In this document: positions 37,575 through 47,256 of the stretch, piece by piece
Position numbering within the stretch: position 1 is the first letter of the stretch
Layout of the letters: each line of letters opens with the position of its first letter
Assembly (NCBI RefSeq): GCF_002901445.1
Contig: NZ_PPPD01000001.1
Span: 3,044,501 to 3,108,500, forward strand
DNA length: 64,000 nucleotides
Direction: 5' to 3'
DNA from: Deinococcus koreensis
GTDB taxonomy: Bacteria > Deinococcota > Deinococci > Deinococcales > Deinococcaceae
Program-made: the position numbers and the translations under genes
Notes under the pieces: generated by a model
Seen by the model: only the letters and a program-made list of their open reading frames with translations
The model's database searches: none
What the model was told of the DNA's origin: nothing

Positions 37575-38864
37575 ATGACCCGCCCCCCCCTGAAAGCTGC
37601 CGACCTGCACGACCACGACGTGGTGATCGTCTCCGCCGTCCGGACGGCCATCGGCACCATCCGGGGCGGCCTGTCGGCGGTGAGGCCCGACGATCTGGCC
37701 GGGCGGGTGATCCGCGAGGCCGTGGCGCGGGCCGGGGTGCCGGCTGACCAGATCGAGGAGGTGGTCTTCGGCTGCGCGAACCAGGCCGGCGAGGACAACC
37801 GCAACGTGGCCCGCATGGCGGGTCTGCTGGCGGGTCTGCCTGACTCGGTGGCCGGCGTGACCCTGAACCGCCTGTGCGCCAGCGGGCTCGCGGCCGTGAA
37901 CACCGCCGCCCGCGCCATCCGCTGCGGCGACGGCGACCTCTACGTGGCGGGCGGGGTGGAGAGCATGACCCGCGCGCCGCTGTCCATGCCCAAGGGGGCC
38001 CAGCCCTTCGCGAGCGGTAACGTCACGGTGTACGACACGACCCTGGGCTGGAGGTATCCGAACCCGGCGCTGGAGGCCCGCTTTCCGCTGGAGGCGATGG
38101 GCGAGACCGCCGAGAACATCGTGGAGCGGAGCCGGGAGGGGGCCTACGCCGGCGGCGAGATCAGCCGCGCGGATCAGGACGCCTTCGCCCTGGACTCGCA
38201 GCGCCGGGCGGTGGCGGCCCTGAACGCCGGCACCTTCAGGGATGAGATCGTGCCCGTGGAGGTCAGGGGGCGCCGGGGCACGACCCTCTTCGACACCGAC
38301 GAGCACCCCCGCGTCCAGCGGCAGGGGGACACCTTCACCCTTGCCACCGATGCCGAGACGCTGGCCGGACTCAAGCCCGCCTTTCGCCCGGGGGGCAGCG
38401 TCACTGCCGGGAACGCGTCCGGCCTGAACGACGGCGCCGCCGCCCTGGTGCTGGCGAGCGCCACGAAGGCCCGCGAGCTGGGCCTGACCCCGCTGGCCCG
38501 CTGGGTGGGCGGCGCGGCGGCCGGCGTGGACGCCCGCGTGATGGGCCTGGGCCCCATTCCCGCGACCCGCAAGCTGCTCGCGCGCACCGGCCTGAGCGTG
38601 GCCGATCTCGACCTGATCGAGCTGAACGAGGCCTTCGCCGCGCAGGCGCTGGCCTGTATCCGCGAACTGGGGCTGGATCAGAGCCGGGTGAACGTGAACG
38701 GCGGCGCCATCGCGCTGGGGCACCCGCTGGGCATGAGCGGCGCGCGGCTGGTCGTGGCCCTGACCCACGAGCTAGGGCGCCGGGGGGCCCGTTATGGCCT
38801 GGCAACCCTCTGCGTGGGGGTCGGGCAGGGCGAGGCCGCGATCATCGAGCGGGTGGAGGCGTGA
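37575..38864 (+). CDS. pcaF: Acetyl-CoA C-acyltransferase (thiolase, beta-ketoadipyl-CoA type)
   Basis: 429 residues, a biosynthetic/degradative thiolase. Nucleophile Cys in [51 protein letters not shown], and the second Cys in [15 protein letters not shown]. The block [24 protein letters not shown] is typical of beta-ketoadipyl-CoA thiolases PcaF/PaaJ, which cut 3-oxoadipyl-CoA to succinyl-CoA and acetyl-CoA. Acetoacetyl-CoA is an alternative substrate. Good ribosome site. Its stop overlaps the start of the CoA-transferase (GTGA), so the two are one operon. Confidence 0.9.
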   Translation: MTRPPLKAADLHDHDVVIVSAVRTAIGTIRGGLSAVRPDDLAGRVIREAVARAGVPADQIEEVVFGCANQAGEDNRNVARMAGLLAGLPDSVAGVTLNRLCASGLAAVNTAARAIRCGDGDLYVAGGVESMTRAPLSMPKGAQPFASGNVTVYDTTLGWRYPNPALEARFPLEAMGETAENIVERSREGAYAGGEISRADQDAFALDSQRRAVAALNAGTFRDEIVPVEVRGRRGTTLFDTDEHPRVQRQGDTFTLATDAETLAGLKPAFRPGGSVTAGNASGLNDGAAALVLASATKARELGLTPLARWVGGAAAGVDARVMGLGPIPATRKLLARTGLSVADLDLIELNEAFAAQALACIRELGLDQSRVNVNGGAIALGHPLGMSGARLVVALTHELGRRGARYGLATLCVGVGQGEAAIIERVEA

Positions 38865-40216
38865 AGACGGTGCCGGTGATCACGGCGCCGCAGGCCGCTG
38901 CGCTGGTGAAGTCCGGGCAGACCCTGCTGGTGGGCGGCTTCGGCATGACCGGCAACCCGGTGCACCTCGTGCACGCGCTGGCCGAACTGCCCACGAACGC
39001 GCTCACGTACGTCGCCAACAACGTCTCCGAGCCGGGCCTGAGCGGCGGGCGGATGCTCCGCAACCGGCAGCTCAGCAAGGCGGTGGGCTCGTACTTCACC
39101 TCCAACCCCGAGGCGGTCAGGGCCCACCAGGAGGGCTGGCTGGAGGTGGAGCTGCTGCCCCAGGGCACGCTGGCCGAGGCGATCCGCGCGGGCGGCGCCG
39201 GGCTGGGCGGCTTCTACACGCCCACGGCCGCCGGCACATTGATCGCCGCGGGCGCCGAAGTCCGCACCCTGGGCGGGCAGGAGATGGTCTTCGTGCCGGC
39301 CCTGCGGGGCGACGTGGCTTTCATCCGGGCGTGGCGCGCGGACACCGCCGGCAACCTGCAGTACCGCCTGACCGAGCAGAACTTCAACCGGGCCATGGCG
39401 ACCGCCGCCGACCTGGTGGTCGCCGAGGTCGAGGAGATCGTGCCGGTGGGCTCTATTGCGCCCGAGCAGGTGCACACGCCGGGGCTGTACGTGGACTATC
39501 TGGTGCAGGCGACGCTCACGCTGGACGACCTGGGCACCAGCGCCTCGGTGCGCGGCGGGAGCAAGCGCGTGGACGAGGGCCGCCTGAACATGGCCCGCCG
39601 CGCCCTGCAGGAACTGCGGCCGGGCGACGTGGTGAACCTGGGCATCGGGATCCCCACGCTGGTGGCCGACCTGATCACGCCGGAGCACGGGGTCACCCTG
39701 CACACCGAAAACGGCATGCTGGGCGTGGGGCCGGCCCCCGAGGACGGCGGCGCGCTGGACTATCCGGTGAACGCCGGCAAGATTCCGGTGACCGCCCTGC
39801 CCGGCGCGAGCTATTTCGACTCGGCCGACTCTTTCGCCATGATCCGGGGCAGGCATGTGGACGTGGCCGTGATGGGCGGCCTGCAGGTCGACGAGCACGG
39901 CAACCTGGCGAACTGGGCGGTGCCCGGCAAGCCCCTGCTGGGCGTGGGCGGCGCGATGGACCTTGCCAGCGGCGCCCGCAGACTCATCATCACCATGAGC
40001 CACACCGATCCCGACGGCACGCCCAAGGTGGTGCCGGAGTGCACCCTGCCGCTGACCACGCGCGGCGCGGTGGACATGATCATCACGGATCGGGCGGTCT
40101 TCGAGTTCCTGGGGGGCCAGCTCACCCTGACCGGCCTGATGCCGGGCACGACGCTGGAGGAGGTGCGGGTCACGACCGGCGCGCGTTTCGTGGAGCGGCT
40201 GCAGGCCGAGGGGTAG
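38861..40216 (+). CDS. Fused-subunit 3-oxoacid CoA-transferase
   Basis: 451 residues joining the A subunit (1-~220: [41 protein letters not shown]) and B subunit (~235-451: [20 protein letters not shown]). The catalytic glutamate is in [12 protein letters not shown]. It moves CoA from succinyl-CoA to 3-oxoadipate or acetoacetate. Bacteria usually keep A and B as separate genes (ScoA/B, PcaI/J); the single-chain form is the arrangement of mitochondrial SCOT. It starts with GTG overlapping the thiolase stop. Together they form a compact 3-oxoacid activation and cleavage module. Confidence 0.92.
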   Translation: MKTVPVITAPQAAALVKSGQTLLVGGFGMTGNPVHLVHALAELPTNALTYVANNVSEPGLSGGRMLRNRQLSKAVGSYFTSNPEAVRAHQEGWLEVELLPQGTLAEAIRAGGAGLGGFYTPTAAGTLIAAGAEVRTLGGQEMVFVPALRGDVAFIRAWRADTAGNLQYRLTEQNFNRAMATAADLVVAEVEEIVPVGSIAPEQVHTPGLYVDYLVQATLTLDDLGTSASVRGGSKRVDEGRLNMARRALQELRPGDVVNLGIGIPTLVADLITPEHGVTLHTENGMLGVGPAPEDGGALDYPVNAGKIPVTALPGASYFDSADSFAMIRGRHVDVAVMGGLQVDEHGNLANWAVPGKPLLGVGGAMDLASGARRLIITMSHTDPDGTPKVVPECTLPLTTRGAVDMIITDRAVFEFLGGQLTLTGLMPGTTLEEVRVTTGARFVERLQAEG

Positions 40217-40231
40217 ACCGAACCAGCCCGT

Positions 40232-40382
40232 CCAGCGTCCATCGAAAGGTCAGGGCCCGTGACCGCAGTGGCTCCCTCCGCCACACACCTTCTCCGTCGG
40301 CCCGACCTTCTCCGCCAGCGGTTTCTCCGCTGCTCTGGGGGGAGGGGGAGCAACGACACACCACCTGATCGGTGGACGCTGA
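40232..40382. repeat. Inverted-repeat intergenic element (weak)
   Basis: The ends CAGCGTCCATCG and, inverted, CAGCGTCCACCG (one mismatch) bracket 150 bp of CT-rich sequence between two convergent genes. Possibly another small non-autonomous element. Confidence 0.4.
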
Positions 40383-40403
40383 ACCAGAGCGATCCCGGCG
40401 CCC

Positions 40404-41495
40404 TCAGCCCGCGCGGGGACTGCCCATGGTCTCGGCGTAGGCCTCGCGCACGGTCTGTTCCAGCTGCGGGAGGCTCGGCACGCCGCTCATGTCGAGCATG
40501 GTCAGGATCTGCCGGGGCTCCAGCGAGGGATTCGAACAGGCCCGCAGCAGCGCGTAATGCACCACGCTGGTGCCGGGCCGCGCCCCCCCCGCCGGCGTCC
40601 AGGTTCTGGGCAGCCGGGGCAGCAGCGAGGCCGCGAAGCGCACGATCTCCGGCCCCTGACGCCGCGCCTCGCCCAGCAGCGCGCCGACCGAATGCACCCC
40701 CACGTAATGCAGCAGGCTGGCCAGCCGCTGCGGGCGTTCGGGGTCGGGCCAGCCGCGCAGCAGCGGCACGTTCAGGGCGGCGGCCACGGCCTCGTCCAGC
40801 TCGTGCACGGGCGGCAGCTCCAGCAGGTGGGTCATGCTCTGGGCGTCGATGAACACGCTGTCCGGATTCTCCCGGACACGCTCCGGCAGCGTGGCGGCGT
40901 AGTCCCCGGACAGGCGGTGCAGCGCCATGAACTCCTCGTCGGCCATCTCCAGCAGCCCCGCCAGCCGGTAGAAGCGCCGCCGCACCTCGCGCGGCACCGC
41001 CTCGCGGTTCTTGTAGCCCAGGTCGTGCTCGATCTCGGCCCAGGCGTGCTGCAGGATCGAGCGGATCTGGATCTCGAAGGGAGTGCCGGGAAAGGCGCTG
41101 AACTCGGGCGCGTCGGGGCGGGGGCACACCACGTAGTGCACGCCCATGTACCCGAAGCGGTCGGGGTCATGCATCTTGCTCTTGTCGATGGAATGTTCCC
41201 AGTCCACCTCGAAGGTGTCCTCGATCAGCCGGGAGACGACGGCCACGTCGGACTCGAAATAGGTGATCACGCGCACGGCCACCAGATCGGTCACGTCGGC
41301 CAGCGTCTGGTAGCGGCCGGGCTTGCGCCGCAGCTTGTCCGCCAGGCTGGCGGGGCGCTTGACCCGTCCGGTGACGTGGTGGATGTTCAGGCCGGTGGTG
41401 CCGAGCAGCCGGGTGGTCTGCGCCACCGCCGCGTCCCGCACCTGTTCGTAGTGCGGCAGGGATGCCTCGTACGCCTTGACCAGCCCGTCGCTCAT
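40404..41495 (-). CDS. RelA/SpoT-type (p)ppGpp synthetase, single-domain with C-terminal extension
   Basis: 363 residues from [13 protein letters not shown]. The synthetase domain runs to ~190: [78 protein letters not shown]. No HD hydrolase, TGS or ACT domain is present, so it is a small alarmone synthetase in architecture, but ~130 residues longer than RelP/RelQ. The extension (~210-363) is helical and uncharacterised. The usual Gly in 'DL.GVR' is Ala here. TATGCT lies 10 nt before the chosen ATG. Confidence 0.9.
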   Translation of the reverse strand: MSDGLVKAYEASLPHYEQVRDAAVAQTTRLLGTTGLNIHHVTGRVKRPASLADKLRRKPGRYQTLADVTDLVAVRVITYFESDVAVVSRLIEDTFEVDWEHSIDKSKMHDPDRFGYMGVHYVVCPRPDAPEFSAFPGTPFEIQIRSILQHAWAEIEHDLGYKNREAVPREVRRRFYRLAGLLEMADEEFMALHRLSGDYAATLPERVRENPDSVFIDAQSMTHLLELPPVHELDEAVAAALNVPLLRGWPDPERPQRLASLLHYVGVHSVGALLGEARRQGPEIVRFAASLLPRLPRTWTPAGGARPGTSVVHYALLRACSNPSLEPRQILTMLDMSGVPSLPQLEQTVREAYAETMGSPRAG

Positions 41496-41641
41496 GAGTA
41501 GGGCCAGCATACGTCGCTCCCGGCCCGGCGTCGCCCCCGATGTGGGCCGTTCCCACTTGTCCAAGTGTTTATGCGCCCGCCGGCCGCCGCGTGCCGTCTC
41601 CTGTCATCTTCCGGCCCCCCCGGCGTGCTACACCCTGGGAC

Positions 41642-43717
41642 ATGCGCTTTTCCCCGCGCCCCTTGGCCGGTGCCCTGGCCGTCCTGCTGGCCCTGACCAC
41701 CGCCCACGCGCCGGCCACGGCCGCCGCCCGCTCGACCCCCGACCTCTTCGTGGCCTACCCCGATCCCGGCGCGCGGGTCGCCCACGACCACGTGATCCTG
41801 GAGGGCAGCGTGACGCCCGGCGCCCGCCTGAGCATCGACGGCCGCCCGGTCGAGGTGGGGCCCGACGGCCTGTTCATGGAGTGGTGGCCGCTGCGGCCGG
41901 GCACCAACGACCTGCGGCTGGTGAGTACCCAGGGCGCCGGGCGCGCGGCCCAGACCCTGCGCGTGATCCGGCCCGTGGTGCGCGCCCTGCCCGCCACGCC
42001 CACTGCCATCGACCGCGCCAGTCTGAGCCCGGCGCTCGCCCTGCAGTACTGGGACGCCCCCGGAGACTCCCCGGCCGAACGCTCCGTGCAGATCTCGTTC
42101 AGGGGCTCGCCGGGTGGGCGGGCCTCGTACCGGCTCGCGGGCAGTCCGCCGCGGCCCATGCGCGAGGGGCCGGGCGGCACCTACAGCGCCGTGTACGTCC
42201 TGCCGACCACGGCCCGCCTGCAGGGCGCGGCGTTCACCCTCAGTCTGAGCGGGCGCGACGGCCGTACGGTCAGCGCCACCGCTCCCGGCCGCCTGAGCAG
42301 CGATGGCAGCGGCCCGCGCCTGGCCACCCAGAAGGCCGGTACGGTGCGCGGTCTGGCCCTCAACGACGCCACCAACCTGAGCACCGATCTGGCCGGCGAG
42401 CCCCTGCTCTACCCGCGGGACGGCATGACCTTCACAGTGGTCGGTCGCCAGGGCGAGGACGTGCGCGTGCGGCTGGCCCCGGGGCTCCCGGCGCTGGTCA
42501 CGGCGGATCAGCTCGGCCTGGGCGCGGGCCGGATGGAGGCGGCGGCGGGCGGCCGGATGACGCTGGAAGGCGTGGCCGACCTTGCCCCGTCGGGTGCGGG
42601 GTCTGGCCCGGCCGCGAGGGTGCCGGCCCTGGTGGCGTCCACCCCGCCCGCCTCGGCACTCCCACCGGCCACGGCCCCGCAGACGCCGGCCCCGCAGACC
42701 TCTGCCCTGCCGGCGCCGACGACCCAGGAGCCGGCGCTGCCTGAACTGACGCCCACCGACGCCCTGCCTCCAGGCGAGCCCCCGGCTGCGCCCGCGTCCC
42801 CACCCTCACCCGAGGAGTCGGCCGGCGACCTGCGGGTGCGGATTCCGCTGGGCGGGGCGCGGCTGCCGTTCACCGTCTCGCAGGAGGGGGCCGGCGAACG
42901 GCTGGCGCTCACGCTGTACGGGAACTTCGCCCTGCCCCTGACCGCTCCCGGGCCCTCGTCCGATCCGCTGCTGCGCGGGGTCGAGGTCAAGGCGCAGGGG
43001 CTGGGCGTCACGCGGGTGGTGGTCAGCCTGACGCCCGGCCAGGCCTGGGGCTACCACGCCAACTACGACGGCGCCGATCTGGTGCTCAGCGTGCGGCGGC
43101 CGCCCCGCCTGAATCCGCTTCGCCCGCTGGAGGGCCGCGCCATCACGCTTGATCCGGGGCACGGGGGCTCCCAGAAGGGCGGCGCCGGCAGCCTCCGGAC
43201 GCCGGAGAAGGGGCTGGTGCTGCCCATCGCCCTGCGCGCGGCCGACCTGCTGCGGGCCCAGGGCGCGGTCGTCCGGCTGACCCGCACGGCCGACGTGACC
43301 CTGGGCCTGTACGAGCGCGGGCTGGTGGCCGAGGAGACCCGCTCGGACCTGCTGGTGAGCATCCACGCCAACGCCCTGCCCGACGGCCGTGACCCACGCG
43401 GCATCCGGGGGCCGGAGGTCTACTTCACGCACCCGCAGGCGCAGGGGGTGGCCGGCGCGATCCTGGCGCAGCTGCGGCGCACCCTGCCCGAGCTGGGGCC
43501 GGGAGCAGGCCTGAGGGGCGGCGCCTTCCTGGCCCTGACCCGGCCCAGCGCCCAGCCCAGCCTGCTGGTCGAGACCGCCTACCTCACCGACGCCGGCAAC
43601 CTGCGCGTGCTGCACAGCCCGCAGGGGCAGGAGCGCTTCGCCCAGGCCATCGCGGCGGGGATCGCGGATTTCTATGCGGCCCAGGTGGCGGCTCAGGCGG
43701 CGGCGCGGCTCCGCTGA
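41642..43717 (+). CDS. N-acetylmuramoyl-L-alanine amidase (AMIN + Amidase_3)
   Basis: 691 residues, exported (signal LAGALAVLLALTTAHAPATAAA). After a small beta domain (LFVAYPDPGARVAHDHVILEGSVTPG), further beta modules and a Pro/Ala/Thr linker (~320-390), an AMIN-like domain (~395-495) should target septal wall. The zinc amidase domain (~500-690) has all residues in place: ITLDPGHGGSQKGG (His), RTPEKGLVLPIA (Glu), DLLVSIHANALP (His) and PSLLVETAYLTD (catalytic Glu). It cleaves the stem peptide from peptidoglycan during cell separation. The start is chosen at the signal peptide. A degenerate paralogue lies 1.5 kb downstream. Confidence 0.95.
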   Translation: MRFSPRPLAGALAVLLALTTAHAPATAAARSTPDLFVAYPDPGARVAHDHVILEGSVTPGARLSIDGRPVEVGPDGLFMEWWPLRPGTNDLRLVSTQGAGRAAQTLRVIRPVVRALPATPTAIDRASLSPALALQYWDAPGDSPAERSVQISFRGSPGGRASYRLAGSPPRPMREGPGGTYSAVYVLPTTARLQGAAFTLSLSGRDGRTVSATAPGRLSSDGSGPRLATQKAGTVRGLALNDATNLSTDLAGEPLLYPRDGMTFTVVGRQGEDVRVRLAPGLPALVTADQLGLGAGRMEAAAGGRMTLEGVADLAPSGAGSGPAARVPALVASTPPASALPPATAPQTPAPQTSALPAPTTQEPALPELTPTDALPPGEPPAAPASPPSPEESAGDLRVRIPLGGARLPFTVSQEGAGERLALTLYGNFALPLTAPGPSSDPLLRGVEVKAQGLGVTRVVVSLTPGQAWGYHANYDGADLVLSVRRPPRLNPLRPLEGRAITLDPGHGGSQKGGAGSLRTPEKGLVLPIALRAADLLRAQGAVVRLTRTADVTLGLYERGLVAEETRSDLLVSIHANALPDGRDPRGIRGPEVYFTHPQAQGVAGAILAQLRRTLPELGPGAGLRGGAFLALTRPSAQPSLLVETAYLTDAGNLRVLHSPQGQERFAQAIAAGIADFYAAQVAAQAAARLR

Positions 43718-43740
43718 GGCGGAGGGTCGAACGGTCAGAG

Positions 43741-43929
43741 AGTCAAACGGTCGAACGGTCGAACCGTAGGACGGACGGAAGAGTGAACGGGCTGAGAGTC
43801 CGGTGGATGAGAACGCTGTCCAACGTCCGGAACCCGCTCCTGTTTCCTGGTCGGGGCCAGTGCGGCGCTGCCCTGCGAGGCAGCAGAGCCTTCTTCCTTT
43901 CGACCCTTAGACGGTTCGACCGTTTGACT
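43741..43929. repeat. 189-bp inverted-repeat element rich in GTCGAACGGTC motifs
   Basis: The ends AGTCAAACGGTCGAAC (43741-43756) and GTTCGACCGTTTGACT (43914-43929) are exact 16-bp inverted copies, extendable if an 8-bp GGTCGAAC tandem duplication in the left arm is allowed for. The same GTCGAACGGTC word recurs before smc (~47178). No coding content. Confidence 0.6.
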
Positions 43930-44009
43930 GCCCCCTCCTGACTGCCCCCTCGCCCTGAACATAAATCATCCCACAGCGCCCGGCGACCGATGGACGAAGC
44001 TCCCCATGC

Positions 44010-44015
44010 TACGGT
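44010..44015 (+). promoter_or_regulatory. -10 element, leaderless promoter of the SDR gene
   Basis: TACGGT, 6 nt before ATG. Confidence 0.55.
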
Positions 44016-44021
44016 CGATTC

Positions 44022-44738
<717 letters not shown>

Positions 44739-44780
44739 GCTCGGGCGCAGGCCACCCCATGCGGCTCAGGGTGGCCCTGC

Positions 44781-44786
44781 TAGAAT
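44781..44786 (+). promoter_or_regulatory. -10 element, leaderless promoter of smpB
   Basis: TAGAAT, 7 nt before GTG; it overlaps the alternative upstream ATG, which argues against that start. Confidence 0.55.
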
Positions 44787-44793
44787 GCTCCGC

Positions 44794-45216
44794 GTGTACA
44801 CGAACCGCCGCGCTCATTACGAGTACGAGTTGCTGGAGCGCTTTGAGGCGGGCATCGCCCTGACCGGAAGTGAAGTGAAAAGCGTGCGGGCCGGGGGCGT
44901 CGATTTCCGCGACGCCTTCGCCCGGCTCGTGGGCCGCAACCTGGAACTGGAAGGGCTGTATATCCCGGTCTATACCCAGGCCACCTACAACAACCACGAA
45001 CCCCGCCGCACCCGCCGCCTGCTGATGCACCGCGAGGAGATCCTCAAGCTGCGCCGGGGGCTGGAGCAGAAGGGCCTGACCCTGATTCCCACCCGCATGT
45101 ACCAGAAGGGCCGGGTCTTCAAGGTCGAGGTGGCCCTGGCCCGTGGCAAGAAGCTGCACGACAAGCGCCGCGCCGAGGCCGAGAAGACCGTGCGCCGGGA
45201 GCTGCGAGAGCTATGA
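44794..45216 (+). CDS. smpB: SsrA-binding protein SmpB
   Basis: Partner of tmRNA in rescuing stalled ribosomes. 140 residues from the GTG (VYTNRRAHYEYELLERFEAGIALTGSEVKSVRAG). An ATG three codons earlier lies inside the -10 hexamer, so the GTG is the better start on a leaderless message. Family blocks: FRDAFARLVGRNLELEGLYIPVY, HEPRRTRRLLMHREEILKL, and the basic C-terminal tail GKKLHDKRRAEAEKTVRRE that enters the decoding centre. The stop overlaps the next gene (ATGA), forming smpB - amidase-like - GerMN. The tmRNA gene is not seen here. Confidence 0.96.
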   Translation: MYTNRRAHYEYELLERFEAGIALTGSEVKSVRAGGVDFRDAFARLVGRNLELEGLYIPVYTQATYNNHEPRRTRRLLMHREEILKLRRGLEQKGLTLIPTRMYQKGRVFKVEVALARGKKLHDKRRAEAEKTVRRELREL

Positions 45217-46595
45217 GGCGTGCGCGGTGGGCAGGAAGGCGGGCGAAACTGGCCGCGCTGCTGGGCGGGGCGCTGCTGGCGGGTCTGGCGGGCGCGCAGA
45301 TCGCTTTCTCGAAGCTGAATCTGGCGGGCCAGCCGGTGCAGAGCATCCAGCTCTACGGCGCCGAGTACGCCAGCGAGGCCACCCTGAGCCGGCTGTTGAA
45401 CATCGGGCGCGAGGGCGGGCTGATCCGGGTCACGGGGCTGGGCCACACGCTGCTGCTGCCGCTCGACGAGGATCAGCAGCGCGCCACCACCGACTTCAAC
45501 ACGGTGCAGCTGGACACCGAACGCCGCCGGGCCCGCTCGGCCACGCTGGTGAACGGCAACCTGTACCTGCCGCTGGACACCCTGGCGCTGGGGCTGGGCG
45601 CCCGCTACGAGGCCGGCAACTTCACCGTGGCCGCGCCCCGCCTGCAGGGCGTGAGCAGCCGCGCCGGTAAGGACTCCGACCGGCTGGTGCTCGACCTGAC
45701 CCGCGATGTGGAGATCGTGGACGAGCAGCGCGGCACGAACGTCGTGGTCACCCTGCGCGGGCTGAGCGGCGAGGCGAGGCGCTACACCACGCGCGGCGCC
45801 TTCGTTCCGGAGGCCGAGGTTCGGAAGGTGGGGAGCGACCTGACGCTCACGCTGCCGCTGCCGGCCTCGAACGGCTACCGGGTCTATAAGGTGGTGCGCA
45901 GCGGCGGCGTGCGGGTGGTCGTGGACGCCGGGCCGGGCATCCCGGCCAGCAGTCCCGAGGTGCTGACCCGCGTGACCCGGCCCCTGATCGTGCTCGATCC
46001 GGCCCGCGTGGCCGGGGTGGGCCGCGACCCCACGCTGGAGGTGGCCCGGCGCGCCGCCGAACTGCTGACCCGTTTCGGCTGGCAGGTCAAGGTGACCCGC
46101 GACCCCACCACCGCCATGACCCGTGACGACGCCCTGAAGCTGGCCCGTCAGAGCGACGTCTATATGGCGCTCGACCTGGGCCGCTTCCCCGGCTCCAAAC
46201 GCAGCGGCGTGACCGTGTACGAGCAGACCGGCCGCGCCAACGCGCAGGTGATCAATGCCCTGCGAACCGGCACCGTGCCGGCCTACGGCAGTCTGGTCGT
46301 GGCGAACACCGGCAGCACCCGCCGGCTGGCCCAGCTGCTGCGCGGTGAACTCAAGGGCGGCGGCGTCACCGCCCGCCAGGAGGCCATCTCGCGGGTGCTG
46401 ACCCTGGGTGAGGCGGCCCAGGCGGCGGTGCTGCTGGAGCTGGGCTGGGCCAACAACGCCGAGGATCTCGCGAAGCTCAGCGTGGATCAGCGGCTGCAGG
46501 TCATGGCCGAGGCGGTGGCCCGCTCGGTCGCCACCTACCTGACCGCGCGGGCGACCAACAACGCCAACGTCTCGGCGCAGGGGGCCGCGCCGTGA
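45213..46595 (+). CDS. Amidase_3-fold pseudoenzyme with AMIN-like domain
   Basis: 460 residues, exported (LAALLGGALLAGLAGAQ). It has a copper-amine-oxidase-like/AMIN-like N-terminal half and an Amidase_3-like half from ~255. The zinc site of N-acetylmuramoyl-L-alanine amidases is lost. PLIVLDPARVAG has Ala for the first His, the Glu position reads GRDPTLEVA, and VYMALDLGRF has Asp for the second His. The terminal AVLLELGWANNAEDLAKL keeps the catalytic-Glu region. It is therefore probably a regulator or wall-binding protein derived from an amidase. ATGA overlap with smpB, GTGA overlap with the GerMN gene. Confidence 0.75.
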   Translation: MRRARWAGRRAKLAALLGGALLAGLAGAQIAFSKLNLAGQPVQSIQLYGAEYASEATLSRLLNIGREGGLIRVTGLGHTLLLPLDEDQQRATTDFNTVQLDTERRRARSATLVNGNLYLPLDTLALGLGARYEAGNFTVAAPRLQGVSSRAGKDSDRLVLDLTRDVEIVDEQRGTNVVVTLRGLSGEARRYTTRGAFVPEAEVRKVGSDLTLTLPLPASNGYRVYKVVRSGGVRVVVDAGPGIPASSPEVLTRVTRPLIVLDPARVAGVGRDPTLEVARRAAELLTRFGWQVKVTRDPTTAMTRDDALKLARQSDVYMALDLGRFPGSKRSGVTVYEQTGRANAQVINALRTGTVPAYGSLVVANTGSTRRLAQLLRGELKGGGVTARQEAISRVLTLGEAAQAAVLLELGWANNAEDLAKLSVDQRLQVMAEAVARSVATYLTARATNNANVSAQGAAP

Positions 46596-47134
46596 GGCGC
46601 ATCCTCTCGCTGTTCAACGTGGTCAGCGCCGGCCTGCTGGTGGTCGCGGTGCTGGCCTGGCAGGCGGTGCAGCGCGTGCCGCCCACGCCGGACGCCCCCC
46701 GCCTGCAGCTCGCCGAGCGCACGGCGGTGCCGGTCAAGGTGTATTTCACCGACGCCCAGGTGCAGCGTCTGGCCCCGGAGTCGCGCACGGTGCAGATCAC
46801 CCAGCGGAACCCGGCGGCGGTGGCGCAGGCCGCGCTGGGCGTCTGGGCGGCCGGCCCCACCCAGGCGGGGCACCTGGGCGCCGTGCCCAGGAACACCCCG
46901 GCGCCCAAGGTGTACGTGCGCGGCCAGCATTACTTCGTGGATCTCCCCAAGGCCTACGCCCAGCTCCGCTACGGCACCAGCGGTGAGCACATGCTGCTGT
47001 GCACGATCACCCGCACGCTGCTGGAAACGCGCGGCCAGGACGTGACCTTCGTGCTCGATGGTCAGGCCGTGGACGAATTGGGTCACATCGACCTGCGCGA
47101 GCCCTTCACCCGTCAGGACTGTGCGGATCAGTGA
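46592..47134 (+). CDS. GerMN-domain envelope protein
   Basis: 180 residues: an N-terminal membrane anchor (ILSLFNVVSAGLLVVAVLAWQAV), then a GerMN (sporulation/germination-like) domain: PVKVYFTDAQVQRLAPESRTVQITQRNPAAVAQAALGVWAAGP...YFVDLPKAYAQLRYGTSGEHMLLCTITRTLLE...VTFVLDGQAVDELGHIDLREPF. GerMN domains pair with amidases in sporulators. Here the partner would be the amidase-like pseudoenzyme whose stop overlaps this start, suggesting a conserved wall-related module in a non-sporulating lineage. Confidence 0.85.
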   Translation: MRRILSLFNVVSAGLLVVAVLAWQAVQRVPPTPDAPRLQLAERTAVPVKVYFTDAQVQRLAPESRTVQITQRNPAAVAQAALGVWAAGPTQAGHLGAVPRNTPAPKVYVRGQHYFVDLPKAYAQLRYGTSGEHMLLCTITRTLLETRGQDVTFVLDGQAVDELGHIDLREPFTRQDCADQ

Positions 47135-47256
47135 CGGGCCGACCAGTGAGGGGAGGCGTGAGGGTCTAGAGGTCTGACCGTCGAACGGTCTGACAGAGGG
47201 CGCGCTGCGCTCTGCTCAGACTCTCAGACGTTCAGACTGCTCGACCCCTCTTTCCC
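47135..47256. other. Short intergenic region before smc with GTCGAACGG hairpin
   Basis: GACCGT and ACGGTC form a small palindrome (~47176-47190). Related GTCTGAC/TCAGAC words repeat down to the smc start. It shares its core word with the 43.7-kb element. Confidence 0.5.

Larger units (their letters stand above)
43718..44021. other. Intergenic region with inverted-repeat element
   Basis: Holds the GTCGAACGGTC-rich inverted-repeat element (listed separately) and, at its right end, the TACGGT -10 of the SDR gene. No gene seen. Confidence 0.6.
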
